A DNA stretch of 64,000 bases from Paeniglutamicibacter sulfureus (GTDB lineage: Bacteria; Actinomycetota; Actinomycetes; Actinomycetales; Micrococcaceae), in NCBI RefSeq assembly GCF_030512175.1, contig NZ_JAULBL010000001.1:1446149-1510148 (forward strand). Direction: 5' to 3'. A program made the position numbers and the translations under genes. How positions within the stretch are numbered: position 1 is the stretch's first letter; each line of letters opens with the position of its first letter. The notes beneath the pieces are model-generated. The model saw only the letters and a program-made list of their open reading frames with translations. It had not been told where the DNA came from and did not search any database. Below, piece after piece: positions 9,901 through 18,136 of this stretch.

Positions 9901-10174
9901 CATCGGTGTCCTGGCCCCACGGCAGTTCGATGCCGCGGTCGGCCAGCACCGCCGCGACGCCCTCGTACCGGGGCCGCCCGTCGACCAGGGCGAAGTAGTC
10001 CGCCTCGGTGTAGGGTCCCTGAACCCCGGCCTCGGCGAAGAAGCCGTCGAAGAGTTGTTGCCAAGCCTCGCGGTGGACCTCGGCGGTGGGGGTCAGCACA
10101 CCGTCCAGGTCAAAGAGCACGGCCTTGAAATCCCGGCGCCGATAGGCGGCGCCGGTGGCGAGGGCTTCACGCAT
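6920..10174 (-). CDS. fused beta-phosphoglucomutase / GH65 disaccharide phosphorylase
   Basis: 1084 residues. Residues 1 to about 245 are a HAD phosphatase-fold beta-phosphoglucomutase-like domain (FDLDGVLTPTAEVHREAW, nucleophile Asp22; VVSSSRNAEEVLEAAGL; CIVIEDAISGVQAA). The rest is glycoside hydrolase family 65: LGNGFLGMRGD, GISAKGVSGNGYSGHYFWDT and VTGPDEYTAVVNDNTFTN, where the Glu near residue 751 matches the general acid. GH65 enzymes phosphorolyse maltose, trehalose, kojibiose or nigerose to beta-glucose-1-phosphate, which the N-terminal domain would turn into glucose-6-phosphate. GAAGGGA precedes the ATG by nine bases. It is divergent from a sugar ABC transporter. The specific disaccharide cannot be read from the sequence. 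Confidence 0.9.
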   Translation of the reverse strand: MREALATGAAYRRRDFKAVLFDLDGVLTPTAEVHREAWQQLFDGFFAEAGVQGPYTEADYFALVDGRPRYEGVAAVLADRGIELPWGQDTDAAGTNSVCALGNRKNVVFRAILHEAGIEPYPGSLAYLRQIQQAGLEVAVVSSSRNAEEVLEAAGLRGEFSVVIGGHQAAARNLPGKPAPDTFLAAASDLGWSVNECIVIEDAISGVQAAVSGGFGLVVGVARDQPEAALRAAGADIVVTDLDDLVNQQARDDWELDTWSYTRVHPRPIDPSVEQTIFSLGNGFLGMRGDSLGIGECTDGMFINGLHETWKIRHAESAFGLAEAGQTMVPAPDARTVRVYINDEALEIGRTEILKDELRLDFKDGTLISDTLWRTAEGHRVMVRTRSMVSFSERHLALFRVTVRLLDAPAHVFVQSALIGQPRARPVPTAAESDAGEVPFDPRKSAGSGEESMLPGGTYEQDGICALSYYVRGSHMSVAAAISHVTRIAGDTRDFDERSSVLPDRVEHTVSAYLEKDEALHIDKFASFHSSRRHDTQEMVNRCVRALNHLVPRGADALFWAQREFLTDFWKHADVRVRSHPLLQRSIRWNLYALAQASARADGLGISAKGVSGNGYSGHYFWDTEIYVLPFLTYTNPQWARNALRARVSMIPAARRRAATLNEHGILFPWRTINGEEASAYYPAGTAQYHINADVVYSLARYVGASGDTGLLLGGGAEIVVETARLWNSLGFWRETKTGRSFHIHGVTGPDEYTAVVNDNTFTNVMARFNLNYAVNLMGYLKEEFPEEHARIVEELDIGRREVRDWSDAALAMHIPFSEKVGIHPQDAGFLNREVWDVPGTGPEHRPLLLHFHPLVIYRFQVLKQADTVLALWLRSSDFTPEQKRADFDYYDPLTTGDSTLSATVQAILAAEVGYQDLAYDYFEHALNVDLLNLHGNAADGVHVASTGGVWAALVYGFAGLRDDTGEWLFDPRLPAEWDELEFSLRRNDSSVHFRLEARSLTASLREGADEASFRVRGVQYTVSPGNPEVSVALDGQGPVLEGEPSIDAVFALQREDGSPLTSNMKKLTREEELENEPPISIIG

Positions 10175-10779
10175 GGTGTTGAATTCCCTTCTCTGTCTCG
10201 TGGCGGCTTCCGGACCCCGGCGCGTGCTGGGGCGATCGGTTGCGGCGCCGCCACAACGGCTATTCCCGCGGCCGCGGATAGGGGGGGCGTATGTGCTCCC
10301 CCCGGTTCGCGCCGACGGGCCTTACACGCTCCAGCCTAGTCACCGATCAACTCGCGCGTGAAGCGCGCGGGACAATAAGACGGTTTCGCACGTGCCTGCG
10401 CGACGCCGGGCAAAGATCACCCCCCGCGGCGGAGGCGGCCGCGTTGGCCGTCGTCTGGCGGGACAAAGAGGAAACAAACCCGATGGTTCGGTATTCGTGC
10501 CCAAAACTTCAAGTCAATTCGCAATTGTTACCCAGCTTTTATGGTCCCAACCCTTGAAAACCATCTACCGGCTCTACAAGATGAGCAGTAGAAGAGCCTC
10601 GAGAACTTCACCATCCAGGGGCGCTTCACCTTCATGGGGGACTTCACGGTGATCCTGCCGGGGGGACGTCCGTCCCCGCCTGCCGGTGCTGCCGCGGAGG
10701 CAGGGGCCGGCGGATCGTACTCTTCCCCCGTCCCAAATGTACCGGGCGGCAACTGCCACCCGACCGAGCAGGAGGAATG
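10175..10779. other. 600-bp divergent control region
   Basis: Separates the reverse GH65 fusion from the forward transporter genes and must hold both promoters. It contains an inverted repeat CGCGCG-TGAAG-CGCGCG near 10351-10367 and an 18-bp periodic CTTCAC repeat at about 10606-10650. No LacI-type operator was confidently recognised, and no regulator gene is adjacent. Confidence 0.6.
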
Positions 10780-10780
10780 A
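10634..10780 (+). CDS. possible 48-codon upstream ORF coupled to the binding protein
   Basis: An ATG at 10634 opens a 48-codon frame (MGDFTVILPGGRPSPPAG...) whose TGA at 10778-10780 overlaps the start codons of the binding-protein gene. No convincing RBS precedes it, and the product resembles nothing I know. It could be a leader that couples translation, or chance. Listed because of its exact overlap with the next start. Confidence 0.2.
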   Translation: MGDFTVILPGGRPSPPAGAAAEAGAGGSYSSPVPNVPGGNCHPTEQEE

Positions 10781-12117
10781 TGAAAACATTACGACGGGGA
10801 AAGGCGTACGCCTCCGTGGCGGCTCTCGGCGTAGCCGCATTGGTTCTCACCAGTTGCGGTGGCGGCCCGGGAGCCCCGGAAACCAGTCCGGCGAGCACCA
10901 GCGGAGCCACTGCCACCGGCAAGTCGGAGGTCACCCTCTACGGCACCATCGCCGATGCGGAGGCCAAGCTGCTCGAGGAATCCTGGGCCGACTGGTCGAA
11001 GGAGAACAACATCACGATCAAGTATGAATCCTCCAAGGAGTTCGAAACGCAGATCGCCGTCCGCGCCCAGGGCGGCAACGCCCCGGACCTGGCCATCTTC
11101 CCCCAGCCGGGGCTGCTGGGCGACCTGGCCACCCGCGGATTCCTCAAGCCCGCTTCCGAAGGGGTCAAGGCGAATGTCGCCTCCGGTTGGTCCGAGGACT
11201 GGGCCAAGTACGGCACCGTCGACGGGACCTTGTATGGGGCGCCGCTCATGGCAAGCGTCAAGGGCTGGGTCTGGTATTCGCCGGCCGAGTTCAAAGAAAA
11301 CGGCTGGGAAGTCCCCACCACCTGGCAGGGTTTGCTGGACTTGACCGCGCAGATCGAGCAGGACAAGGGGGAGGCTCCCTGGTGCGCCGGCTTCGGTTCA
11401 GGCGATGCCTCCGGCTGGCCGGGCACCGACTGGGTAGAAGACCTGGTGCTGCGCCAGTCCGGCAAGGACGTCTACGACCAATGGGTCGCCAACGAGGTCA
11501 AGTTCACCGATCCGCAGATCAAGTCGGCACTGGACGAGGTCGGCAAGATCCTTAAGGACCCGAAGTACGTCAACGCCGGCTACGGCGATATCACCTCCAT
11601 CAATTCGACCGCCTTCGGCGACGTGGCCGACGTGATGGTCAACGGCGATTGCTCGCTGACCCACCAGGCGTCGTTCTTCAGTGGCTTCATCACCGATGCG
11701 GGCGGAAAAGTCGGACCGGATGCAGATGTGTGGGGCTTCGTCACCCCGTCCATGGACGGGGCCGGCAACTCGGTCACCGGCGGTGGCGAGATCGTCGGCG
11801 CGTTCAACGACGATCCCTCGGTCGTGAAGGTGCAGGAGTACCTCTCCAGCCCCGAATGGGCCAACTCCCGGGTGAAACTCGGCGGTGTGCTCAGTGCCAA
11901 CAAGGGCCTGGATCCGGCCAATGCCTCGGATCCGCTGCTTGAGGAAGCGGTGAAGATCCTGCAGGATCCGGCAACGACGTTCCGCTTTGACGCCTCGGAC
12001 CTCATGCCCGGCTCCGTGGGTGTCGGCACGTTCTTCAGGGGCATGGTCGACTGGATCAACGGCTCGGATTCCGAGACGGTGCTCAATCAAATCGAGAACG
12101 GCTGGCCCTCGAGCTAG
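10780..12117 (+). CDS. ABC sugar-binding lipoprotein, alpha-glucoside type (AglE-like)
   Basis: A 445-residue extracytoplasmic solute-binding protein of family 1. The signal peptide ends in the lipobox VLTSC with Cys26 as the lipidation site, followed by a Ser/Thr/Gly/Pro-rich linker. FPQPGLLGDLATRGFL, YGAPLMASVKGWVWY and WPGTDWVEDLVLRQ resemble alpha-glucoside-binding AglE proteins. ATG 10780 is preferred over 10777 because AGGAGG ends at 10775. It heads a transporter operon divergent from the GH65 phosphorylase fusion, which suggests uptake of the disaccharide that enzyme cleaves. Confidence 0.85.
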   Translation: MKTLRRGKAYASVAALGVAALVLTSCGGGPGAPETSPASTSGATATGKSEVTLYGTIADAEAKLLEESWADWSKENNITIKYESSKEFETQIAVRAQGGNAPDLAIFPQPGLLGDLATRGFLKPASEGVKANVASGWSEDWAKYGTVDGTLYGAPLMASVKGWVWYSPAEFKENGWEVPTTWQGLLDLTAQIEQDKGEAPWCAGFGSGDASGWPGTDWVEDLVLRQSGKDVYDQWVANEVKFTDPQIKSALDEVGKILKDPKYVNAGYGDITSINSTAFGDVADVMVNGDCSLTHQASFFSGFITDAGGKVGPDADVWGFVTPSMDGAGNSVTGGGEIVGAFNDDPSVVKVQEYLSSPEWANSRVKLGGVLSANKGLDPANASDPLLEEAVKILQDPATTFRFDASDLMPGSVGVGTFFRGMVDWINGSDSETVLNQIENGWPSS

Positions 12118-12266
12118 CTGGCACGAGCGCCCGGTCAGGGACGGGTCCGACCCGACCCTGACCGGCGCCACCGCCACAAGCGTTTCCGTCCCGCTTCCCT
12201 GGCCGGGTTAGCCGCCCGGTGCGGCGGACCCGGCACCGGAACTTTTCCGAAAGGCGCAACCGGATC

Positions 12267-13400
12267 ATGACAATGTTCCTGTTATGGCTCAGCACCCTGC
12301 CCACACTGGCGCAGATCCCCATCGTCATCGGGGTGTTCCTGGCCGTGGTGGTGCTACTGCTCTTCCTCATCGAGCTGGCGCCGCGACGCGGGCGCAAATA
12401 CACCATCATCCGCGCAGTTGCCTGCGTCGTGTTCCCGCTGGCGATGGTCGCGATCCTGGATTCCTACACCTGGGCCATCATCGCCGCCGGCTTCCTGGGC
12501 CTGCTGCTGTTCTGGCTTGACCTTCGATCGCGGCACGGGGCCGGGTACGTCTTCGCACTCGTGGGGTTCCTCGCCCCAGCACTGATCCTGCTGGCTGCCG
12601 GGTTGGTCATTCCGACCATCCAGACCACCATCGCCTCGTTCATGAATTCCCGTGGCACCGAATTTGTGGGGCTGGAGAACTTCGCCTGGATCTTTACCCA
12701 GCCGTCGGGCGTCCGCACGGTGCTGAACACCGTGCTGTGGGTGTTGATCGCCCCGGTGGTCTCCACCATCGCCGGACTGGCCTACGCGGTATTCATCGAC
12801 AAGTCCCGCGGCGAGAAGTTCTTTAAGGTCCTAGTGTTCATGCCGATGGCCATCTCGTTCGTCGGTGCCTCGATCATCTGGCGCTTTGTTTACACCGATC
12901 GGCCCGCCGACGCCGAACAGATCGGGCTGCTGAACCAGCTGATCGTCTGGGCGGGCGGGGAACCGGTCCGGTTCCTGCAAAACGAGCCATTCAACACCGT
13001 GGCACTGATCGTGGTGCTGATCTGGGTGCAAACCGGCTTCGCCATGGTGCTGCTGTCCGCGGCGATCAAGGGGGTGCCCGTCGAGCAACTGGAGGCTGCC
13101 GAGATCGACGGGGCCAGTGCGTGGCAGCGCTTCGCCAACGTCACGCTGCCAGGCATCCGTTCCACGCTCGTGGTCGTGCTGACCACGATCTCGATCGCCT
13201 CGCTGAAGGTCTTTGACATCGTGCGGACCATGACTGCCGGCGCAAACGACACCTCGGTGATCGCGAACGAAATGTACACCCAGTTCCGCAATTTCGAGGC
13301 CGGTCGCTCCGCGGCGTTCGCCGTCATCCTCTTCGTGATGGTGTTGCCCATCGTCATCTACAACGCCCGGCAGATCAAGATGCAAAGGGAGCTGCGCTGA
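12267..13400 (+). CDS. ABC sugar permease (AglF-like, MalF type)
   Basis: A membrane permease of the binding-protein-dependent sugar family, 377 residues. Three extra hydrophobic segments at the N-terminus precede the core six. The EAA loop EQLEAAEIDGASAWQRFANVTLP, where the ATPase docks, is intact. ATG 12267 follows GAAAGG; the in-frame GTG at 12219 lacks an RBS. Its stop overlaps the next start (TGATG). The partner ATPase is not encoded here and is probably a shared MsiK-type subunit elsewhere. Confidence 0.86.
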   Translation: MTMFLLWLSTLPTLAQIPIVIGVFLAVVVLLLFLIELAPRRGRKYTIIRAVACVVFPLAMVAILDSYTWAIIAAGFLGLLLFWLDLRSRHGAGYVFALVGFLAPALILLAAGLVIPTIQTTIASFMNSRGTEFVGLENFAWIFTQPSGVRTVLNTVLWVLIAPVVSTIAGLAYAVFIDKSRGEKFFKVLVFMPMAISFVGASIIWRFVYTDRPADAEQIGLLNQLIVWAGGEPVRFLQNEPFNTVALIVVLIWVQTGFAMVLLSAAIKGVPVEQLEAAEIDGASAWQRFANVTLPGIRSTLVVVLTTISIASLKVFDIVRTMTAGANDTSVIANEMYTQFRNFEAGRSAAFAVILFVMVLPIVIYNARQIKMQRELR

Positions 13401-14353
13401 TGTCCACGCTTGCCAAGGCCACGCCCTTGACCCCCGAACCGGCCAACGGGACTTCCCGGCGCCTCCGAACCGCCTCCCTGGCCAAGTCCCGGCTGACGAA
13501 TAAATGGGCCACGCTAGCGGCGCTGGTGATTGCCGCGCTGTGGACCATCCCTACCATCGGCCTGCTGGTCTCCTCCTTCCGGCCGGCACAGCTGGTGCGC
13601 ACTACCGGTTGGTGGACGATCTTTGAAAACCCGGGTTTCACCACCCAGAACTACACCGACGTCCTGCAGGCCGGTAACTCGCAGCTGACCATGGCCGGGT
13701 CGTTCATCAACTCCATCGCGATCACCCTGCCGGCCACGGTGATCCCGCTGCTGCTGGCCACCATGGCCGCCTATGCGTTTGCCTGGATGCGCTTCCCCGG
13801 CAGGGACCTGCTCTTCATCCTGGTTTTCGCGCTGCAGATCGTGCCGATCCAGATGGCGTTGGTGCCGCTGCTGCGGCTGTTCGCGGCCGGGGAGCTCTTC
13901 GGTTACCCGGTCATCGGGGCGTTCGGCCAGGCCGGCTACGCGCAGGTGTGGATCGCGCACACGATCTTCGGGCTGCCGCTGGCGATCTTCCTGCTGCACA
14001 ACTTCATTGCCGAGATCCCCAACGAGATCATCGAGGCGGCCCGGGTGGACGGAGCCAGCCACGGGCAGATCTTCTTCCGGATCGTGCTGCCGCTTTGTGC
14101 CCCGGCCATCGCCGCGTACTCGATCTTCCAGTTCCTCTGGGTCTGGAACGACCTGCTGGTCGCGTTGATCTTCGCGGACGGCCCCGTCGCACCGATCACC
14201 AAGCTGCTGGCGGAAATCACCGGGACCCGCGGGCAGGATTGGCACCTTCTCACCGCCGGGGCGTTCCTGGCAATCATCGTGCCGCTGACGGTGTTCTTCG
14301 CCCTGCAGCGCTACTTCGTCCGCGGCCTCATGGCGGGATCCGCCAAGGGCTAG
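13400..14353 (+). CDS. ABC sugar permease (AglG-like, MalG type)
   Basis: The second membrane subunit of the transporter, 317 residues and six predicted transmembrane segments. It has the EAA loop NEIIEAARVDGASHGQIFFR and the MalG-like C-terminus QRYFVRGLMAGSAKG. The ATG overlaps the stop of the first permease by one base. Binding protein, permease and permease form a complete import path except for the ATPase. Confidence 0.87.
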   Translation: MSTLAKATPLTPEPANGTSRRLRTASLAKSRLTNKWATLAALVIAALWTIPTIGLLVSSFRPAQLVRTTGWWTIFENPGFTTQNYTDVLQAGNSQLTMAGSFINSIAITLPATVIPLLLATMAAYAFAWMRFPGRDLLFILVFALQIVPIQMALVPLLRLFAAGELFGYPVIGAFGQAGYAQVWIAHTIFGLPLAIFLLHNFIAEIPNEIIEAARVDGASHGQIFFRIVLPLCAPAIAAYSIFQFLWVWNDLLVALIFADGPVAPITKLLAEITGTRGQDWHLLTAGAFLAIIVPLTVFFALQRYFVRGLMAGSAKG

Positions 14354-14435
14354 GGGGCTGGTTCGACGGGCCAGCATTGGCCGGCCGCCTCGGCCTCACA
14401 GGAAAGCCGACGATTCACTGGCTAGGATAGTGGGC

Positions 14436-15428
14436 GTGGCTCAGTGGATTAAGAATTGGACGGATGGCGAATGGCGCACCGAGGTGCTCGCCTGGGTGGA
14501 CATGGCCTGTGAGGCATATTCCCTCAAGCGCATAGGAGCACTTCAGGAAGCAACTTCGTCGCTCCGCGCCAAGTACCTGCGCGTTCCCACCGACTCCGGA
14601 ATACTTTTCTTCAAGGCGGTGGCCCCCGGGCAGCTTTTTGAGCCGCCGGTCACCGCCGCTGCAGCCAACCTGGTCCCGGACCGGCTGGTCATGCCCCTGG
14701 CGATCGACCCTGAACGCGGCTGGATGCTCTCCCCCGACTACGGTGCAACGCTGGACGGGCTGGCCACCACCCCCGAGCTGTGGGTACGTGCGCTCGGTGC
14801 CCTGGGCGCGCTGCAGCGCGAGGTTGTCGATTCCGAGGAGGCACTCTTCGACGCGGGCCTGCAGATCCAGGATCCGGCGTGGCTTCCCGAGGAGTTCAAC
14901 AACGCGCTCACCCTGCATGCTTCACTTCCCGCCGATCACCCGCTGGGCATTCCCGCCCGCGACGCCGACCACGCCTTCGGCGCCCTCAAGGACATCGAAC
15001 TGGCCTGCGCGGAGCTGATCGCAGGGCCGATCCCCTTGAGCCTGGAGCACGGTTCCTTCGACCGCCGCCGGGTCTTTGCGCCCACCGACGACAAGAGCGC
15101 ACCGCGGATCCTGAACCTGGGCGACGCACACTGGGCGCACCCCTTTGCCTCGCTGGCCCGGCCCCTTGAGCGGATGCGCATCGATTTCCGTGCCACGGCC
15201 GACGACCCGAGGATCCTTGCGGCCATCGGCGCGTACCTTTCCGCGTGGGACGACTACGGATCCCCCGACGAGCTCTACGAGCTGGTGGCCCCCGCCCTGC
15301 GGATTTCCCCGTTGCACACCCACGAGACCTGGCTGCAACTGCTGGCCGACGCCGACGAGCCGCAGCTGCGCCGCTGGGCGCCAAAGGTGCTGGAGCCACT
15401 GGCGTCCCTGGCGACAGCCACCACCTGA
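14436..15428 (+). CDS. phosphotransferase-like protein (APH/maltokinase fold, putative)
   Basis: 330 residues. LEHGSFDRRRVF resembles a degenerate HGDLHxxNVL catalytic loop, and LNLGDAHWAHPFASLAR resembles the downstream metal-binding Asp region of aminoglycoside-phosphotransferase-fold kinases. The catalytic Asp of the first motif is not in its usual place, so activity is uncertain. The N-terminal half looks like the small kinase lobe. GTG 14436 has AGGA eight bases upstream; GTG 14430 is an alternative. It sits behind the sugar transporter, but with an 80-bp gap, so a link to sugar phosphorylation is only contextual. Confidence 0.6.
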   Translation: MAQWIKNWTDGEWRTEVLAWVDMACEAYSLKRIGALQEATSSLRAKYLRVPTDSGILFFKAVAPGQLFEPPVTAAAANLVPDRLVMPLAIDPERGWMLSPDYGATLDGLATTPELWVRALGALGALQREVVDSEEALFDAGLQIQDPAWLPEEFNNALTLHASLPADHPLGIPARDADHAFGALKDIELACAELIAGPIPLSLEHGSFDRRRVFAPTDDKSAPRILNLGDAHWAHPFASLARPLERMRIDFRATADDPRILAAIGAYLSAWDDYGSPDELYELVAPALRISPLHTHETWLQLLADADEPQLRRWAPKVLEPLASLATATT

Positions 15429-15454
15429 GTCCCCCGCCGGCACGCAGTGCACGT

Positions 15455-16294
15455 TCAGCCGGCGTGCCCGTTTTGCGGCCAGCAGCCGCGTTCGGCCATG
15501 ACCCGGGCCAGGGTGTCGGCGCGATCGCTCATGAGCCCGTCGACACCCATTTCCAGCAGCCGGTGCATGTCCGACTCCCCGTTGACGACCCACACATGGA
15601 CCTGCAGCCCGGCGGCGTGGGCCTTGGAGATGAACCTCGGCGTCACCACCCGGACGGGTCCGCGACGTTCGGGGACCTGCAGGGCCGCCAACTCCCGGAA
15701 TGCCGCACGTGGCAGCCGCGGCGGGCCAAGCTTGGCCAACAGGACGGCCGCCGCGGTCCCCATCACGCCCGGGCTGGCGGCGACAGCCGGTCCGGGGAGC
15801 CCCTCGCGGGCGAGCAGGTGCTGGACTTTGCGCCGGCGCCGACCTCCGAAGGAGGCGACGAGCACCCTCGAGTGCGCGTCATGGCCGGCAATGGCATCGG
15901 CCAGTAGCGCGGCGGAGGCGGCATCTTTCACATCGACGTTGAAGTGCGCCTGCGGGAACGCCCGGAGCAGCTCGTCGAAGGTGGGAATCGGTTCGCCGGC
16001 AATCCGCAGTCCGGAAAGTTCGGCCATGGTGCAGTCGGCCAGCTTGCGCTTCTCCCCGGCAAGCCGGGCCAGATCCTCGTCGTGGAACACCACCAGCACC
16101 CCGTCCCTGGTGGCACGGACGTCGGTCTCCAGGTAGCCGAACCCCAGGTCGTGCGCCGCGGCAAAAGCCTTCAGCGTGTTTTCCGCCCCGTCGGGCGCGA
16201 AGCCGCGGTGGGAGAACGCCAGCGGTGAGCCGGCCATCGCGGAGCCGACGGTGTTCAGCAGGAAGGGTGCGGTGCCGACACGTGCGGAGTCCAT
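15455..16294 (-). CDS. glycerophosphodiester phosphodiesterase
   Basis: Hydrolyses glycerophosphodiesters to glycerol-3-phosphate and an alcohol. 279 residues with the GDPD-family TIM-barrel motifs AFSHRGFAPDGAENTLKAF (catalytic His-Arg and Glu-Asn), YLETDVRATRDGVLVVFHDE and VHVWVVNGESDMHRLLEMGVDG. There is no signal peptide, so it is probably cytoplasmic. AAGGGA precedes the ATG. It is the last gene of a reverse-strand operon, 74 bases behind the HAD gene. Confidence 0.88.
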   Translation of the reverse strand: MDSARVGTAPFLLNTVGSAMAGSPLAFSHRGFAPDGAENTLKAFAAAHDLGFGYLETDVRATRDGVLVVFHDEDLARLAGEKRKLADCTMAELSGLRIAGEPIPTFDELLRAFPQAHFNVDVKDAASAALLADAIAGHDAHSRVLVASFGGRRRRKVQHLLAREGLPGPAVAASPGVMGTAAAVLLAKLGPPRLPRAAFRELAALQVPERRGPVRVVTPRFISKAHAAGLQVHVWVVNGESDMHRLLEMGVDGLMSDRADTLARVMAERGCWPQNGHAG

Positions 16295-16368
16295 CGCGTT
16301 CCCTTCATCGGTTCGGATCGAGGTGTTCGCCGCCGCCTGGCAGCGGCCGGGCCCGGGGCCCCCGTTTG

Positions 16369-17199
16369 CTAGCCCGGTTCCGGTACGTGGCCGTTGCGCG
16401 CAAGGATGCCCTCCAGGATGCAGGCGACCCCGTCGTCCTCCACCCCCGGCGCCCGGTAGGCGGCTGCGTCCAGCGCCGATGCGTGCCCGGAGGCCATCGC
16501 GTACCCGTGACCGGCCCAGGCCAGCATCTGCAGGTCGTTGGGCATGTCCCCGAACGCGACGACTTCCCCCGGGTCGATCCCCAGGCCCGCGGCGTATGCG
16601 GCCAGCGCCACCGACTTGTTGACATCCACGTGTGCCATTTCCAGCAGCGAGACATCGAACGCGGAGTGGGTCACCGAGACCAGGTGGTCAAGGTCCGCGG
16701 CAACGGCAGCCATGAAGTCGTCGGCATTCCGGGTGCGCGACTTGGCCAGGAACTTCACCACTCCCTCCTCGCGCAACGACTCCGAGCGCAGGTCAAGGGC
16801 GTCAAAGGTTTGAATCCGGGAGGTCTCGGCGCTGTCGGCGAAGCCGGAACCCAGGTGCAGGCCGCGGGTGGTTTCCGCGGCGAAGGTGGCGCTTGGTTCG
16901 GCGTGCAGGATGATCCGGCGGGTTTCGATGAGCAGCTCGGGCTCGATGGTTTCGGCGCTGAGCAGCCGCTCGGTCTCCAGGTCGTAGAGCACCGCTCCGT
17001 TGGAGCAGATCACGGTGCCCAGGTGGCCGAATGCCGCGCGGACCGGTTCGAGCCAGCGCACCGGCCGTCCGGTGACGAACACGATGTGCATGCCCGACTC
17101 GCGGGCGTGCTTGAAGGCCTCGATGGTGCGCGGGGAAATCGTCCCGTCCGCGCGAATAATGGTTCCGTCCAGGTCGCTGGCGACCAACCGCACATCCAT
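16369..17199 (-). CDS. HAD-family sugar-phosphatase-like hydrolase (Cof type)
   Basis: 276 residues, HAD superfamily subclass IIB. Motif I is ASDLDGTIIRADGTIS (nucleophile Asp near residue 9), motif II is VFVTGRPV, and the C-terminal KSVALAAYAAGLGID followed by EVVAFGDMPNDLQMLAWAG carries motifs III and IV. These proteins dephosphorylate small phosphorylated metabolites; the substrate is not evident. It lies 15 bases downstream of the PfkB kinase gene, so it is probably co-transcribed. Confidence 0.85.
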   Translation of the reverse strand: MDVRLVASDLDGTIIRADGTISPRTIEAFKHARESGMHIVFVTGRPVRWLEPVRAAFGHLGTVICSNGAVLYDLETERLLSAETIEPELLIETRRIILHAEPSATFAAETTRGLHLGSGFADSAETSRIQTFDALDLRSESLREEGVVKFLAKSRTRNADDFMAAVAADLDHLVSVTHSAFDVSLLEMAHVDVNKSVALAAYAAGLGIDPGEVVAFGDMPNDLQMLAWAGHGYAMASGHASALDAAAYRAPGVEDDGVACILEGILARNGHVPEPG

Positions 17200-17214
17200 G
17201 CCCGCTGCGCCCCG

Positions 17215-18126
17215 TTAGTGGATTTCGTTCCGGGTCGGCGGGTTGGCGCCGGGCCGCGAGACGGTGATGGCGGCGGCCCTGGCCGCGTAGTCAAGGACCT
17301 CGGTGAGCGTGGCGGTGTCCAGCTGGTGCAGGGCCTCGCGCCGCGCGCTGCCCAGCAGCCCGCGGACCTCAAGGGCGGAAATCATTGCCGAGATGAACGA
17401 ATCCCCGGCGCCCACGGTGTCGGCGACATCGACAACCGGTGCCTTGGCGCTTGCGGTGCCGGCCTCGACCAGGCCCCACGGGCCTGCCGAACCGTAGGTG
17501 GCCACGATCATTGCCGGTCCGGAGGCCAGCCAGGCCGCCGCTGTCTCCTCCACGCTGCGGTGCGGGTAGAGCCATTCCAGGTCGGAGTCCGAGGCCCGCA
17601 CCACGTCGGCAAGCGCCACGAAGCGCTCGACGTTCGCGACGGCCTGGCCGTGGTCGGTGATCAGCGAAGGCCGAATGTTGGGGTCGTAGGTGATGGTGGC
17701 GTGCGGTCGGGCCGCCTCGATGAGGCGCAGCACCTTGCCCGCGCCCGGTTCCACGAGCGTGGCCAGCGAACCGGTGTGAACCAACTGGGCGTCGGCCAGC
17801 GCAGGGGTGTCCGCGGGCAGCTCCGGCAGGTCCCAGTGCACGTCGAAGGTGTAGCTGGCGGCGCCCACGGGGTCCAGGATGCCGCGCGCGGTGGAGGTCG
17901 GGTGGTCGTCGGGTCCGCAGATGTGCCGCACGTTGTTCGATTCCAGCGCGTGCAGGATCTTCGCGCCGAATTCGTCGTCCCCCCAGCGTCCAATGAATGT
18001 CACGGGGTGCCCCAGCTTGGCCAGGCCCACCGCGACGTTTAGCGGGCTGCCGCCGACGAAGGTCCGTGGCGCGCTGATGCCGCCGGAAAGCACATCGACC
18101 AGGGCCTCGCCTATGACCGTCAGCAC
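17215..18126 (-). CDS. PfkB-family sugar kinase (fructokinase-like)
   Basis: 303 residues of ribokinase fold. The N-terminus VIGEALVDVLSGG, the FVGGSPLNVAVGLAKLG signature and the C-terminal DTVGAGDSFISAM, whose Asp is the catalytic base, are all intact. It most resembles fructokinases, but the sugar is not certain. GTG 18126 is preceded by GAGGAG. It follows the esterase gene by ten bases, within the same operon. Confidence 0.87.
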   Translation of the reverse strand: MLTVIGEALVDVLSGGISAPRTFVGGSPLNVAVGLAKLGHPVTFIGRWGDDEFGAKILHALESNNVRHICGPDDHPTSTARGILDPVGAASYTFDVHWDLPELPADTPALADAQLVHTGSLATLVEPGAGKVLRLIEAARPHATITYDPNIRPSLITDHGQAVANVERFVALADVVRASDSDLEWLYPHRSVEETAAAWLASGPAMIVATYGSAGPWGLVEAGTASAKAPVVDVADTVGAGDSFISAMISALEVRGLLGSARREALHQLDTATLTEVLDYAARAAAITVSRPGANPPTRNEIH

Positions 18127-18136
18127 ATCGGGCTCC

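Noticed and set aside
7346..10339. A 997-codon forward frame
   Set aside because: Antisense to the PGM-GH65 fusion; His/Gln/Val-rich with no recognisable motifs.
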